Source of the DNA: CAVYUC01 sp963783085
GTDB taxonomy: Bacteria > Bacteroidota > Bacteroidia > Bacteroidales > Prolixibacteraceae
NCBI GenBank assembly: GCA_963783085.1
Contig: CAWAMJ010000006.1
Location: 124,001-188,000, forward strand
Direction: 5' to 3'
DNA: 64,000 bases
Shown here in pieces: positions 35,722 to 44,775 of the stretch. Numbering within the stretch: position 1 is the stretch's first letter; each line of letters starts with the position of its first letter. The notes under the pieces were generated by a model, which was not told where the DNA came from, made no database searches, and worked only from the letters and a program-made list of their open reading frames with translations. Position numbers and translations under genes: made by a program.

Positions 35722-36501
35722 TCAATAGGAAATCTGAACCGGAAAACCGGCAGCTTTTACTTTTTCTGCAATGTCGTTTAATTTATCGGCGGAAACTTTT
35801 TCGAGGGTGTCGAGGGGCGTGTCGCGGGCAATGGTATAAATCATAATCTGTGCTGGTTTTATTTGCCCGAGGAGATTAATCCACGCCGAAACCTCTATAT
35901 CTGAAGAATTATCAATTTCATTTTCCTTGAAAGTGCCTTTAACAAAAAGAGTTTGAATGGTTACTTTTCCGTTGAAGCTTTTTAGCTGTTCCACTGTTTT
36001 TGCCAAATCGAAACCGGAGCGCGGGCAATCCAAAACCTGGATTGTTTCTTCAAATGCCGAATCGAGTTTCTGGATATTATCTTCTATTTTCAGCAAAGCA
36101 TTAAATACATCCTTTTTATGAAGAGTGGTGGCATTCGATAAAACTGCAATGCGCGTTTTAGGCGAAAGCTGGTTGCGCAATTCGATGGTATCGTCAATAA
36201 TTCCGGCAAATTCCTTGTGCAGGGTCGGTTCGCCGTTTCCGGCAAAAGTGATGACATCGGGCAAACCGTCTGCAGTTCTCATTTCCAGCAGTTTTTCTTC
36301 CAGCTTTTGCTTTACCTCGCCGCGCGTGGGAAGTTTGACTTTCTCACCGTATTTTTTTGGCGTCCAACCGCATTCGCAGTAAATGCAATCGAACGAACAA
36401 ACTTTTATGTTGGTTGGCAAAAGATTGATTCCGAGTGAAACACCCAACCTCCGGCTTTTTACCGGGCCAAAAACAATTTTATCGAAAAGAAATGTCGGCA
36501 T
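35722..36501 (-). CDS. radical SAM protein (FGPVxSRRLG type)
   Basis: A 259-residue radical SAM enzyme. The start at 36501 (MPTFLFDKIVFGPVKSRRLG) is chosen over an upstream frame because homologues begin here and a -7 element lies 17 bases upstream. The cluster motif is CSFDCIYCECGW, the CxxxCxxC variant holding the [4Fe-4S] and SAM. SAM-binding GNGEP occurs in ITFAGNGEPTLHKEF. No SPASM or TIM extensions are seen. This widespread family is uncharacterised. It is not the AmmeMemoRadiSam radical enzyme. Confidence 0.87.
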   Translation of the reverse strand: MPTFLFDKIVFGPVKSRRLGVSLGINLLPTNIKVCSFDCIYCECGWTPKKYGEKVKLPTRGEVKQKLEEKLLEMRTADGLPDVITFAGNGEPTLHKEFAGIIDDTIELRNQLSPKTRIAVLSNATTLHKKDVFNALLKIEDNIQKLDSAFEETIQVLDCPRSGFDLAKTVEQLKSFNGKVTIQTLFVKGTFKENEIDNSSDIEVSAWINLLGQIKPAQIMIYTIARDTPLDTLEKVSADKLNDIAEKVKAAGFPVQISY

Positions 36502-36517
36502 GTACTTATTTGTGCGG

Positions 36518-36525
36518 CAAAGATA
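36518..36525 (-). promoter_or_regulatory. -7 promoter element of the radical SAM gene
   Basis: CAAAGATA on the plus strand is TATCTTTG on the minus strand, a full TAnnTTTG match. No clear -33 partner is seen. It supports the gene start at 36501. Confidence 0.4.
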
Positions 36526-36628
36526 GATTTTTAGGCCGGAAATCAGAAGTTCGAAACCGGAAGTTGAAAAAGATGAAAGTCGAAACATAAATGAACATTT
36601 TTCCTGTTTTTAATTTCATTCGGTTTTG

Positions 36629-37822
36629 TTATGCCAGCCGTTTTACAGTACTTTTTTCAGTTAATTTCATGTTCCTGAAATCAACTCCCGTAATCAGATT
36701 TACTCCCGGTTTTTTTCCAGTTTCAAAACTTCCGTATTTTTCATCGATATCCAACGCACGTGCTCCATTTAAACATGCCCAGCCAATTAATTCTTCCAAA
36801 CGGATACCGGGAAAATTGGTTTGAATTGTAAGCATTTCGTCCAAAATTGAAAGGTTGTGGTTCGAAGCCAGGCTGTCGGTACCCAAACAAATATTCAGCT
36901 TTTCGCTTCGAAACATTTCCACTGGGGGAAGCTGGTTTTCGATGTAAAGGTTTGAATTTGGGCAAAGGACGAAAAAAGTATTTTCAACCGGGCGGTGTTT
37001 CCTGAGTTCATCGATATCCGCTTTTTCAGTAAATGTATTGTGGACCAGCAACAGCCGGTTTTCTTTTGGAATAAAATTTAAAACCGTGGCAAGGGAACTT
37101 TTTCCCGTAGGGGCCCAGTGTGAAATATCGATTCCAAGGTTGTTTTGCAAATGGTTGGCAATTGAACCGCCTCCGTCTTTAAAAAACTGAATTTCACCCC
37201 GGCTTTCCTGGTTGTGAATGGTGAGGATGCTTTTTTCTGACTTTGCATTTCGCATGATTTTTTCGAAAAGCGGTTCGGAAACCGACCAGGAAGCATGTGG
37301 AGCAATGGAAGCCGGCAATCCGTTTTCGCGAAATTCTTCACAAACCAACTGTGCAAAACCAAATGCCCGTTCTGCCCGTGCCGGATGAAAACCAAATGAT
37401 TCGACGAAAGTGTGGTAATAAATTTTGCTGTTTTTTTTTGTTTCCAGCGAAGTAACCGAATTTGAAACATCGCCTGCTGCAGCAATTCCGCACGCCCACA
37501 TCCGGCGGTCGGCTTTGTGCATTTCCGGTTTCGCTTTTTCGGTTTCCAGGTTTCGCAACCGGTTGATGTATCCGGCAAAATCGCCAATTCCTGTTTTTTG
37601 GGGAATTTTATTTTTCAGAAATGAGAGTTCGAGGTGGCAGTGTGCATTTACAAAACCTGGCACAAGAATTCCGCTGTAATATTCGAGGTTGTTTTGTTCT
37701 GAAATTTTTCCTGCGGTAGATACCACCTCCAAAATAGTTCCGTCGTCATCACAAATAAGAATCCCATTTTTTTTAGGTTTTCCTGCGCCCGGAAAGAGAT
37801 ATGTTGCAGCAATTTTTCTCAC
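36629..37822 (-). CDS. amidohydrolase family protein (TRZ/ATZ-like deaminase)
   Basis: A 397-residue metal-dependent hydrolase: metal-binding HxH in GFVNAHCHLELSF, His in PHASWSVSEP, then TIHNQESRGE and the aspartate in LGTDSLASNHNLSILDEM. Layout and motifs CPNSNLYIEN and LNGARALD fit the cytosine-deaminase/ATZ-TRZ branch, which includes aminodeoxyfutalosine deaminases. Without the other futalosine menaquinone genes this assignment is not safe. It begins with GTG overlapping the DUF4296 stop (GTGA), so the two genes are coupled. Confidence 0.85.
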   Translation of the reverse strand: MRKIAATYLFPGAGKPKKNGILICDDDGTILEVVSTAGKISEQNNLEYYSGILVPGFVNAHCHLELSFLKNKIPQKTGIGDFAGYINRLRNLETEKAKPEMHKADRRMWACGIAAAGDVSNSVTSLETKKNSKIYYHTFVESFGFHPARAERAFGFAQLVCEEFRENGLPASIAPHASWSVSEPLFEKIMRNAKSEKSILTIHNQESRGEIQFFKDGGGSIANHLQNNLGIDISHWAPTGKSSLATVLNFIPKENRLLLVHNTFTEKADIDELRKHRPVENTFFVLCPNSNLYIENQLPPVEMFRSEKLNICLGTDSLASNHNLSILDEMLTIQTNFPGIRLEELIGWACLNGARALDIDEKYGSFETGKKPGVNLITGVDFRNMKLTEKSTVKRLA

Positions 37823-38223
37823 TTGCTTTTTCTTCTTTCCTGGCCCAAATCAAGTTCGTCATTTTGGCGTCCGGAATATTCCTGATCCATGATGCTGAGC
37901 TTGTTCATTACGTTGCGGTACATCTTTTCAAACTTTTTGGGATAACTGGCATAATAAACAAACGATTTTTCAAAAACCGAATCCGGCACCTGGTATTTGT
38001 TAAGTACCGAATAGTAAAAATCGGCCGAAGAGCTTTTCCGGACCAGCGAGTCCCTGGCGCGCAGATTGTTAAACGTTGCCTCCGCCAAATGGATATCCAC
38101 CATCATTTCAATCATTTTGTCTTCCCCAACCAAATGTTCCGGTTTTTTAAAAGCCGGTTTATCACAGGAAACGGCAACTAAAACCAACAAAATAAATACG
38201 ATACTGTTTCTTATCATTTCCAT
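37819..38223 (-). CDS. DUF4296 lipoprotein
   Basis: The start at 38223 (or 38217) yields a lipoprotein signal (MIRNSIVFILLVLVAVSC); a longer frame to 38349 is a shadow. The body is helical with PEHLVGEDKMIEMMVDIHLAE, the DUF4296 signature, and a charged, basic end (GQERRKSK). Function is unknown. The stop codon overlaps the amidohydrolase GTG start, suggesting coupled translation, and radA lies upstream on the same strand. Confidence 0.85.
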   Translation of the reverse strand: MEMIRNSIVFILLVLVAVSCDKPAFKKPEHLVGEDKMIEMMVDIHLAEATFNNLRARDSLVRKSSSADFYYSVLNKYQVPDSVFEKSFVYYASYPKKFEKMYRNVMNKLSIMDQEYSGRQNDELDLGQERRKSK

Positions 38224-38335
38224 TTTAAAAATCCGGTGCAAATTAATTATAGTTCTGCCAGAAATCAATAAACAGTGCGTTAAAAAATGTGATTTTAAAC
38301 ATGAACGGAAATAAATTGATATTGGCTGGCAGTTA

Positions 38336-39700
38336 TTACTTTCCGCCAAAAACCGTTCTAAAAACCTGTTCCACCCGATCTGCTTTCAGGATTTCAATAC
38401 TGAATTTGGAAGCATCGAAACCTTTGTTTTGTTTCGGTATGAAAATTTTGTTGAAACCCATTTTTGCGGCTTCTGCAATTCGTTGTTCAATGCGGCTGAC
38501 TGCCCGGATTTCGCCTGTTAATCCAACTTCGCCGGCATAGCAGGTTTTATGGTCCACTGCCACATCAATATTCGATGAAAGTATGGACGTAATCACCGCC
38601 AAATCAGTTGCCGGATCATTGATTTTCAAGCCACCGGCAATGTTCAGGAACACATCTTTTTGGATAAGTTTGAATCCTGCCCGTTTTTCCAAAACTGCCA
38701 GCAACATGTTCAAACGGCGCAGGTCGAAACCGGTGGATGAACGCTGTGGAGTTCCGTAGGCAGCCGAACTTACCAGCGCCTGAATTTCAATCAGAAACGG
38801 CCGGATTCCCTCGATAGTGGCAGCAATAGCAGTTCCGCTTACATCGTCGCTCACTTTTGAAATCAGTTGTTCCGAAGGATTAATAATCTCCCGCAATCCG
38901 TCACTGCGCATTTCAAAAATCCCCAGTTCGTTGGTGGAGCCAAACCGGTTTTTTATTGAACGTAAAATGCGGTACATGTAATTGGTGTCGCCTTCAAACT
39001 GCAATACAGTGTCTACCATATGCTCGAGTACTTTAGGGCCCGCGATGCTTCCCTCTTTATTGATGTGGCCGATTAAAATCACCGCCACGTTGTTTTGTTT
39101 GGCGAATTTCAAAATGGCCGAAGTACATTCGCGAACTTGCGATACGGAGCCCGGCGATGATTCGATGGTTTCGGTGGAAAGGGTCTGAATGGAATCGATG
39201 ATGAGCAAATCGGGGCGGATTTGCTCCGTGTGTGCGAGCAAATGCTCCAGCGAAGTTTCGCACAAAAACAGACAGTTAGCATTGCTGATTTTCAGCCGTT
39301 CGGCACGCAGTTTAATCTGCTGCAGGCTTTCTTCTCCCGAAGTGTAAAGAATTTTTTTGTTTGAAAGTTTAAGCGCCAGTTGCAGCGCCAGTGTCGATTT
39401 CCCAATTCCGGGATCGCCGCCGAGCAAAACCAGCGAGCCCGGAACAATGCCACCGCCAAGCACACGGTCGAATTCGTTTATTTCAACCGGCATGCGCGGA
39501 TTTTTTACGGACTGGATATTTTCCAGCGTCAGCGGCTGGTTGCCCGAAAACTGCACCGAAATTTTACCGGAACTTTTTTTCTTTTCGATAATTTCCTCTA
39601 CGTAAGTATTCCACTCACCGCAGGTAGAGCATTTTCCCATCCATTTCGACGATTGTGCACCGCAATTCTGGCAGGAGTAAATCGTTTTGGTTTGGGCCAT
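38336..39700 (-). CDS. radA: DNA repair protein RadA
   Basis: A 454-residue RadA/Sms: N-terminal zinc finger (CQNCGAQ ... CSTCGEW), Walker A GGDPGIGKSTLA, the RadA-specific KNRFGSTNELG, and a Lon-like C-terminal domain (GEVGLTGEIRAV). RadA drives branch migration in recombination. It is 1 base from the heptose adenylyltransferase stop, so both are co-transcribed, with the transferase gene first. Confidence 0.96.
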   Translation of the reverse strand: MAQTKTIYSCQNCGAQSSKWMGKCSTCGEWNTYVEEIIEKKKSSGKISVQFSGNQPLTLENIQSVKNPRMPVEINEFDRVLGGGIVPGSLVLLGGDPGIGKSTLALQLALKLSNKKILYTSGEESLQQIKLRAERLKISNANCLFLCETSLEHLLAHTEQIRPDLLIIDSIQTLSTETIESSPGSVSQVRECTSAILKFAKQNNVAVILIGHINKEGSIAGPKVLEHMVDTVLQFEGDTNYMYRILRSIKNRFGSTNELGIFEMRSDGLREIINPSEQLISKVSDDVSGTAIAATIEGIRPFLIEIQALVSSAAYGTPQRSSTGFDLRRLNMLLAVLEKRAGFKLIQKDVFLNIAGGLKINDPATDLAVITSILSSNIDVAVDHKTCYAGEVGLTGEIRAVSRIEQRIAEAAKMGFNKIFIPKQNKGFDASKFSIEILKADRVEQVFRTVFGGK

Positions 39701-40210
39701 TTATTTCAGGTTTTTGATTTTGTTGAGTAGGTCGGTGGTAGAAACTCCCGGAACCAAATCGAGGGTCAACACTTTGCCGCCGTTTCCCAGCACTGTTTCA
39801 TGACCCGCAATTTCATGGATTTCATATTGTTTTCCTTTTACGAGAAAATTGGGAATAATTTGGGCAATCAATTCTGCCGGTGTCTCTTCTTCAAAAATAA
39901 TTACTGCATCCACAAATACAAACGCCGCCAGTAACAATGCACGAGCTTCCTGGTCGAAAACAGGACGGTCTGTACCTTTCAGCAATTTCACCGATTCATC
40001 TGAGTTCAACCCCACAATCAGTTTTGTTCCCAGCTCCGCTGATTTCTGCAGCGAATCCACATGTCCGTGGTGCAGGAGATCGAAACATCCATTTGTAAAA
40101 ACAATGGTTTCTTTGCCGGATTTCCACATTTTCAAAGTTGGTTCAAATGCAGCGAAATCACCGTATATTTTTGAACGGATATTGAATTTCATTTTTAAAA
40201 ATTTCAGCAT
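39701..40210 (-). CDS. D-glycero-beta-D-manno-heptose 1-phosphate adenylyltransferase (HldE C-domain type)
   Basis: A 169-residue nucleotidyltransferase with the HxGH site in FTNGCFDLLHHGHVDSL and the second signature in IPNFLVKGKQYEIHEIAG; it activates heptose phosphate for LPS inner core synthesis. The kinase half of HldE is not fused, as is usual in this phylum. The start could be the ATG at 40210 or 40192. It directly precedes radA. Confidence 0.92.
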   Translation of the reverse strand: MLKFLKMKFNIRSKIYGDFAAFEPTLKMWKSGKETIVFTNGCFDLLHHGHVDSLQKSAELGTKLIVGLNSDESVKLLKGTDRPVFDQEARALLLAAFVFVDAVIIFEEETPAELIAQIIPNFLVKGKQYEIHEIAGHETVLGNGGKVLTLDLVPGVSTTDLLNKIKNLK

Positions 40211-40298
40211 AAAAGTATAAAATCGGGTGGAAGAATGATGAAAGGGGCGGAATTTTGTTCATGCTGATTTGTGCCCCTGGTGGCATAATCACGTTATT

Positions 40299-40649
40299 TT
40301 ATACGATGGAATTTGTTTCGGTGTCGGGAAAAACTATGCTGGGTTTGAAGGTTTTGGCTTCTTCAAAATCCATGTGTGCGTAAGAAATAATAATCACCAC
40401 GTCGCCAACTGCTACTTTACGCGCTGCCGGTCCGTTGAGGCAAATGGTGCCCGAGCCGCGCCCGCCTTTTATTACATAGGTTTCCAGCCGCTCGCCATTG
40501 TTAATGTTAACTACCTGTACTTTTTCGTTTTCAATCAGGTTTGCGGCATCCATCAAATCCTCGTCAATGGTGATACTGCCAACGTATTGTAAATTGGCTT
40601 CCGTAACGGTTACCTTGTGTATTTTTGATTTACAAACTTCAATCTGCAT
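40299..40649 (-). CDS. panD: aspartate 1-decarboxylase PanD
   Basis: It makes beta-alanine for pantothenate. The 116-residue proenzyme self-cleaves at Gly24-Ser25 (YVGSITID), creating a pyruvoyl group. LNGPAARKVAVGDVVIIISY is the standard C-terminal block. The gene lies 12 bases after panC on the same strand, forming a panCD unit; PanB is not in the window. Confidence 0.96.
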   Translation of the reverse strand: MQIEVCKSKIHKVTVTEANLQYVGSITIDEDLMDAANLIENEKVQVVNINNGERLETYVIKGGRGSGTICLNGPAARKVAVGDVVIIISYAHMDFEEAKTFKPSIVFPDTETNSIV

Positions 40650-40661
40650 GACCTTGTCCTT

Positions 40662-41501
40662 TCAATTCAAAACCATATTGTCTATTAACCTGACTTTGCC
40701 GCAAAACACCGCAACACAGGCTATTTTAGTTCCTTCAACGTTCCGGCTATGCACCGGCTGAAGGTCTTTATCATCCACAATCTCAACATATTCAACAGTC
40801 AGGAACGGATTATTGTTGATGTTTTTCATTATCCATTCCCTGAGCTCTTTTACGGATTTTTGTTCCGCATGGTTCTTTGCTTCTTTAAGCGTTCGATAAA
40901 TTACCGCTGAATTTTTACGTTCTTCCGCGGTTAGCAATTCGTTCCGCGAACTCATGGCCAGCCCGCTGTTTTCACGTACAATCGGGCAGGGAATAATTTC
41001 AACCGGCAGGTTCAGTTGGTCTACCATTTTTTTAATAACGGCCAATTGCTGAAAATCTTTTAATCCGAAATAAGCTTTATCAGGCTGAACAATTTCGAAT
41101 AACTTGCTGACTACCTGTGCGACTCCGTTGAAATGCCCCGGCCGGTATTTTCCTTCCATCATGGTTTCCAGCGGGCCAAAATCGAACTTTCGGGTATCGG
41201 GTCCCGGATAGATTTCTTCCGGTTCGGGAGCAAAAACAAACTGGCAACCGGAAGGCACAAGTAATTCCAAATCGGCTTCCAGGTTTCGCGGGTAATTTTT
41301 CAGGTCGTTCGGATCGTTAAATTGTGTTGGGTTTACAAAAATACTTACCACCGCAGATTCATTTTCAGATACAGCTTTTTCAACCAGCGACAAATGCCCG
41401 GCATGCAGCGCACCCATAGTGGGCACAAAACCAACTGTGCCTTTCACCCTTAATTTACCTATTTGTTCCCGAAGTTCTTTTTTTGTTTTTACCAGGATCA
41501 T
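40662..41501 (-). CDS. panC: pantothenate synthetase PanC
   Basis: It joins pantoate and beta-alanine with ATP. The 279-residue protein shows GFVPTMGALHAGHLSLV with the HxGH site, FVNPTQFNDPNDLKNYPR, and AYFGLKDFQQLAVIKKM, then AMSSRNELLT. It is followed by panD and divergent from the glycogen-synthase-like gene. Confidence 0.97.
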   Translation of the reverse strand: MILVKTKKELREQIGKLRVKGTVGFVPTMGALHAGHLSLVEKAVSENESAVVSIFVNPTQFNDPNDLKNYPRNLEADLELLVPSGCQFVFAPEPEEIYPGPDTRKFDFGPLETMMEGKYRPGHFNGVAQVVSKLFEIVQPDKAYFGLKDFQQLAVIKKMVDQLNLPVEIIPCPIVRENSGLAMSSRNELLTAEERKNSAVIYRTLKEAKNHAEQKSVKELREWIMKNINNNPFLTVEYVEIVDDKDLQPVHSRNVEGTKIACVAVFCGKVRLIDNMVLN

Positions 41502-41591
41502 TGCCTGTTTATTTTAACGCTGCAAAGTAAATAAATTTTATCTTCAAACTTACAAACATCAATAACCCGATTCCGCCGCTAAATGCCTTAA

Positions 41592-41623
41592 ATTGAATAT
41601 TACCGATATTTTTATTACCTTTG
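41592..41623 (+). promoter_or_regulatory. promoter of the glycogen-synthase-like gene
   Basis: ATTG at 41592-41595, a 20-base spacer and TACCTTTG at 41616-41623. It overlaps the first ATG-type start of the longer frame at 41621, so the gene must start at the ATG at 41654. Confidence 0.55.
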
Positions 41624-41653
41624 CAACCTGTTAATAACTGCTCTTACTGTTCA

Positions 41654-42457
41654 ATGGAAAAGAAAAAGATCCTTTATATTTCACAGGAAATCACCCCGTA
41701 TTTGCCAGAGTCCGAGATGTCGGAAATAGCCCGTTATTTGCCTCAGGGTGTTCAGGAACGGGGCCGGGAAATCAGGACTTTTATGCCACGTTACGGCAAT
41801 GTTAACGAGAGGCGCAACCAATTGCACGAGGTAATTCGCCTTTCCGGCATGAACCTGGTAATCGACGATACCGATCATCCGCTCATTATTAAAGTAGCAT
41901 CGATTCAGGCTGCCCGGATGCAGGTTTATTTTATCGACAATGAAGATTATTTTCACCGGAAACATGTAATTGCCAATTCCAAAGGCGAAGAGTTTAACGA
42001 TAATGACGAACGGGCATTGTTTTTTGCACGGGGTGTTCTTGAAACCGTGATCAAGCTCCGATGGGCGCCTGATTTAATTCACTGCCACGGCTGGATGACT
42101 TCGCTTGTTCCGCTTTTTATTAAAAAATATTACTACAACGATCCGCTGTTTGAAAATTCAAAAGTGGTTTATTCGGTTTATAACGACGAGTTTAAGAAAA
42201 AGCTAAATCCTGATTTTAAAAATAAGGTATTATTGGAAGGAATTACCCCCGAAGATGTTTCGCAGCTTGAAAATCCGGATTATGTTAATGTGAGCAAGCT
42301 GGCTATTGATTATGCCGACGCAGTAATTAAAGGAACGGAAAATATGAACAGCGAAATAGAAAATTACATCAAGTCGCAAAACAAACTGTTTCTCGACTAC
42401 CAACCCAAAGAAACATACATTGACGCATACAACGAATTTTACGAGAAAGTGTGGTAG
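41654..42457 (+). CDS. single-domain glycogen/starch-synthase-like protein (GT5 N-terminal domain)
   Basis: A 267-residue protein equal only to the N-terminal Rossmann domain of GT5 glycogen synthases: KKKILYISQEITPYLPES resembles the ADP-glucose-binding start, then FMPRYGNVNERRNQLHEVI, and HCHGWMTSLVPLFIKK. The C-terminal GT5 domain with nucleotide-sugar binding residues is absent, so it cannot be a normal synthase. This short version next to panC and before a DUF4270 gene is conserved in Bacteroidota. Its function may be in sensing or polysaccharide binding. Confidence 0.85.
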   Translation: MEKKKILYISQEITPYLPESEMSEIARYLPQGVQERGREIRTFMPRYGNVNERRNQLHEVIRLSGMNLVIDDTDHPLIIKVASIQAARMQVYFIDNEDYFHRKHVIANSKGEEFNDNDERALFFARGVLETVIKLRWAPDLIHCHGWMTSLVPLFIKKYYYNDPLFENSKVVYSVYNDEFKKKLNPDFKNKVLLEGITPEDVSQLENPDYVNVSKLAIDYADAVIKGTENMNSEIENYIKSQNKLFLDYQPKETYIDAYNEFYEKVW

Positions 42458-42511
42458 GCGTCCTGTTAAAAGATCAAATTAATTTATAAAAAACCGAAAA
42501 TCGGAAGTAAC

Positions 42512-42545
42512 ATTGAAATGCACTCGTGGTTTTTTTATACGTTTG
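42512..42545 (+). promoter_or_regulatory. promoter of the DUF4270 gene
   Basis: TACGTTTG at 42538-42545 matches the -7 consensus; ATTG at 42512-42515 is the best -33 candidate with a long 22-base spacer. Confidence 0.4.
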
Positions 42546-42597
42546 CGGTATTGACTGGTATTCAAATAATTTTTGAAAATTTAAAGCTATTGATTTT

Positions 42598-43941
42598 GTG
42601 AAACATTTTGCAGGAATACATAATTGGTTATTGATATTATTGGCGGTAATTTCGGTGATGGCGGTAACATCGTGCAGCGAACCCTCCGATTTGGGCATGG
42701 AGCTTTTACCCGCATCTGATTTGGTATCTGTAAAAAATTTAGTGGAGAAAAACAGCATTTCCGCGTTTACCCATCGTGAAGATTCCGTTCGTACCAGCAA
42801 ACCAAGAAGAAGCCTGCTGGGAAGTTTGAACGATCCGCTATTTGGAACGACAACCATTGATTTTGCCACCCAGGTAAGGTTACAGGATTTTCCAGATTAT
42901 GGTACAAATCCGGTGGCCGATTCCGTAAAGTTGTACATGTATTACCGTTTAATTTATGGCGATACAACCACAACCCAGCATTTTAACGTTTACGAACTGC
43001 AATCTGCCCTCGATCCTGATGCAACCTATTATCAGGATGTGGATTTAAAAGCGCTTGCTTCGGATCAGTTGCTGGGTGAAATTGATTATAAGCCAAAAGT
43101 AAGGCTAGATTCAACGACAGCCGACACTTTTTACCAGTTAATTACGATTCCTTTGGATGTTTCGCTGGCGGAAAAGCTAATCAATGCCGATTCGTCGCAA
43201 ATGGTGAACAACGATGTGTTTCTGAATTATTTTAAAGGTTTATATATCGAAAGCGAGAAACAGACAGAAGCGGGGGGGACAATCTTATCACTTGAGGCCT
43301 CATCGGGTTCCGGTTTCCAGGGATCGGCGCTTGTGGTTTATTACAACAACGCTGAAAACATTGCTGAAACAGAACCCGATACATTGCTGATGCCTTATCT
43401 GATTACGCCATTTAGTGCGCGGGTGAATTCAATCGGGCACGATTATACCGGAACACCATTTTACGACGAATTAAATTCGGAAACCGGCCCCGATACATTG
43501 ATTTACGTGCAAGCCACCGGAGGCTTGAAAGCCAGGGTACTTATCGATGATCTTTCACTGTGGAGAGATTCGGTAAATACTGCAATCAACAAGGCGGAAC
43601 TGGTATTTCAGATTGATACAGTTGCTTCGGAAGTAGACAAATTTCCGCCGCCTTCGCAGTTGCTTTTTACAGCTGTGGATGAAAACGGTAAGGAATTTTT
43701 GCCAATCGATTATTCCTTCAGCGCGGCTTTTTATAATGGAATATTGAATAAAAACGATTATACTTATCATTTTAACATTACTCAGCACCTGCAGCAAATT
43801 ATCGAAGGTAATATTGAGAATTATGGATTTTACCTCACCACCGCACGAAAAAATGACGAAGCCCGGCGTGTGGTATTAAAGGGAAGTGAAAGCCAGACCG
43901 GTATAAAACTGATTATTACTTATACGAAATACGCGCAGTAA
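42598..43941 (+). CDS. DUF4270 lipoprotein
   Basis: A 447-residue protein with a GTG start and a lipoprotein signal (lipobox VTSC, Cys at about 26), then SEPSDLGMELLPASDLVSV, the typical DUF4270 opening. The remainder is beta-rich with repeated features (GLYIESEKQTEAGGT, then GLKARVLIDDLSLWRDSV) as in a surface beta-helix or beta-sandwich lipoprotein. No function is known. It follows the glycogen-synthase-like gene in the same direction, as in other Bacteroidota. Confidence 0.88.
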   Translation: MKHFAGIHNWLLILLAVISVMAVTSCSEPSDLGMELLPASDLVSVKNLVEKNSISAFTHREDSVRTSKPRRSLLGSLNDPLFGTTTIDFATQVRLQDFPDYGTNPVADSVKLYMYYRLIYGDTTTTQHFNVYELQSALDPDATYYQDVDLKALASDQLLGEIDYKPKVRLDSTTADTFYQLITIPLDVSLAEKLINADSSQMVNNDVFLNYFKGLYIESEKQTEAGGTILSLEASSGSGFQGSALVVYYNNAENIAETEPDTLLMPYLITPFSARVNSIGHDYTGTPFYDELNSETGPDTLIYVQATGGLKARVLIDDLSLWRDSVNTAINKAELVFQIDTVASEVDKFPPPSQLLFTAVDENGKEFLPIDYSFSAAFYNGILNKNDYTYHFNITQHLQQIIEGNIENYGFYLTTARKNDEARRVVLKGSESQTGIKLIITYTKYAQ

Positions 43942-43960
43942 AGCATTCTGTTGTTAAAAG

Positions 43961-44001
43961 AAATTGCCATTCAAAAATTAATTTTAAATGGCAATTTTTT
44001 T
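43961..44001 (+). terminator. terminator of the DUF4270 gene
   Basis: AAATTGCCATT (43961-43971) pairs perfectly with AATGGCAATTT (43987-43997), ending in a T-run. It reaches the stop codon of the convergent creatininase gene. Confidence 0.8.
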
Positions 44002-44764
44002 ATTCATACAAATCATCCAAATCGCATTCAGCCAATTCCACAAAAAGATCAGCGATTTTTGAAGTTATATCGTTCAAAAAGCGGCGGCCTTTTTCGGCGG
44101 ACGATTTCTTCGGATTTCCCACGCCGGTGTCTTCCGAGACTTTATCCCAGCGGCGGGGAGCCCAGCCGATGGAATCATTCAAACTTTTCACTTTGTATGA
44201 TTTTGCATTGCCTGAGCCTGCTTCTTCCAGCGGCAGCACCAAATCAGGGAAATAATGCATAACGATGCTGGTCTCCATCTCGCCGGCATGGTCGCCGCCT
44301 TCTTCGAAATATTCATCCAAATCAAACATTTTAAACCATTCGTTCATAACAATAAGCATCTCCGGGAACTGTGGCTGTATTTCCCGGATCAGCGGTTTAA
44401 AATCATTTCCACCGTGGCCGTTCATTAAAACAAGCTTCCGGATTCCCTGGTTATAAAGCGCGGTTACAATATCTTCCAGAATTAGTTTTTGGGTCGATGG
44501 GCGGGTATGCAAACAAAACGGCAATTCGATCTGTCCCATGTTCTGAACTCCCAGCGGAATCACCGGCAGTACCATCACTTTCGCCCCTTTTTCCCAGGCT
44601 TTTTTTGCCGCTTCGGCTGCTATTTTTTCCGTTTCCAGTGAATCCGTACCATAAGGCATGTGGTAATTGTGCGGCTCTGTTGCGCCCCATGGTAAAACAG
44701 CCACTTCGTATTTTTGGTTTTTTATTTGTTTCCAGTTTGTTTCTTCTAAAATGTATGGTTTCAT
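44000..44764 (-). CDS. creatininase family protein
   Basis: A 254-residue metal-dependent amidohydrolase of the creatininase/FapyD fold: WGATEPHNYHMPYGTD with Glu, His and Asp ligands, LVLMNGHGGNDF, and GGDHAGEMETSIVMHYFPDL with the last ligands. Family members open cyclic amides or act in molybdopterin, riboflavin or mycofactocin pathways; this one's substrate is unknown. It is 11 bases downstream of the sialidase gene on the same strand, so co-transcription is possible. Confidence 0.88.
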   Translation of the reverse strand: MKPYILEETNWKQIKNQKYEVAVLPWGATEPHNYHMPYGTDSLETEKIAAEAAKKAWEKGAKVMVLPVIPLGVQNMGQIELPFCLHTRPSTQKLILEDIVTALYNQGIRKLVLMNGHGGNDFKPLIREIQPQFPEMLIVMNEWFKMFDLDEYFEEGGDHAGEMETSIVMHYFPDLVLPLEEAGSGNAKSYKVKSLNDSIGWAPRRWDKVSEDTGVGNPKKSSAEKGRRFLNDITSKIADLFVELAECDLDDLYE

Positions 44765-44775
44765 AATTTTTAATT

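Noticed and set aside
35722..36501. Radical SAM gene considered as the missing AmmeMemoRadiSam member
   Set aside because: Its motif order (FGPVxSRRLG, CxxxCxxC, GNGEP) is that of a different uncharacterised family, and it is 23 kb away.
36629..37822. Amidohydrolase considered as a menaquinone futalosine-pathway deaminase
   Set aside because: None of the other futalosine genes is present, and many ATZ/TRZ-type enzymes share these motifs.
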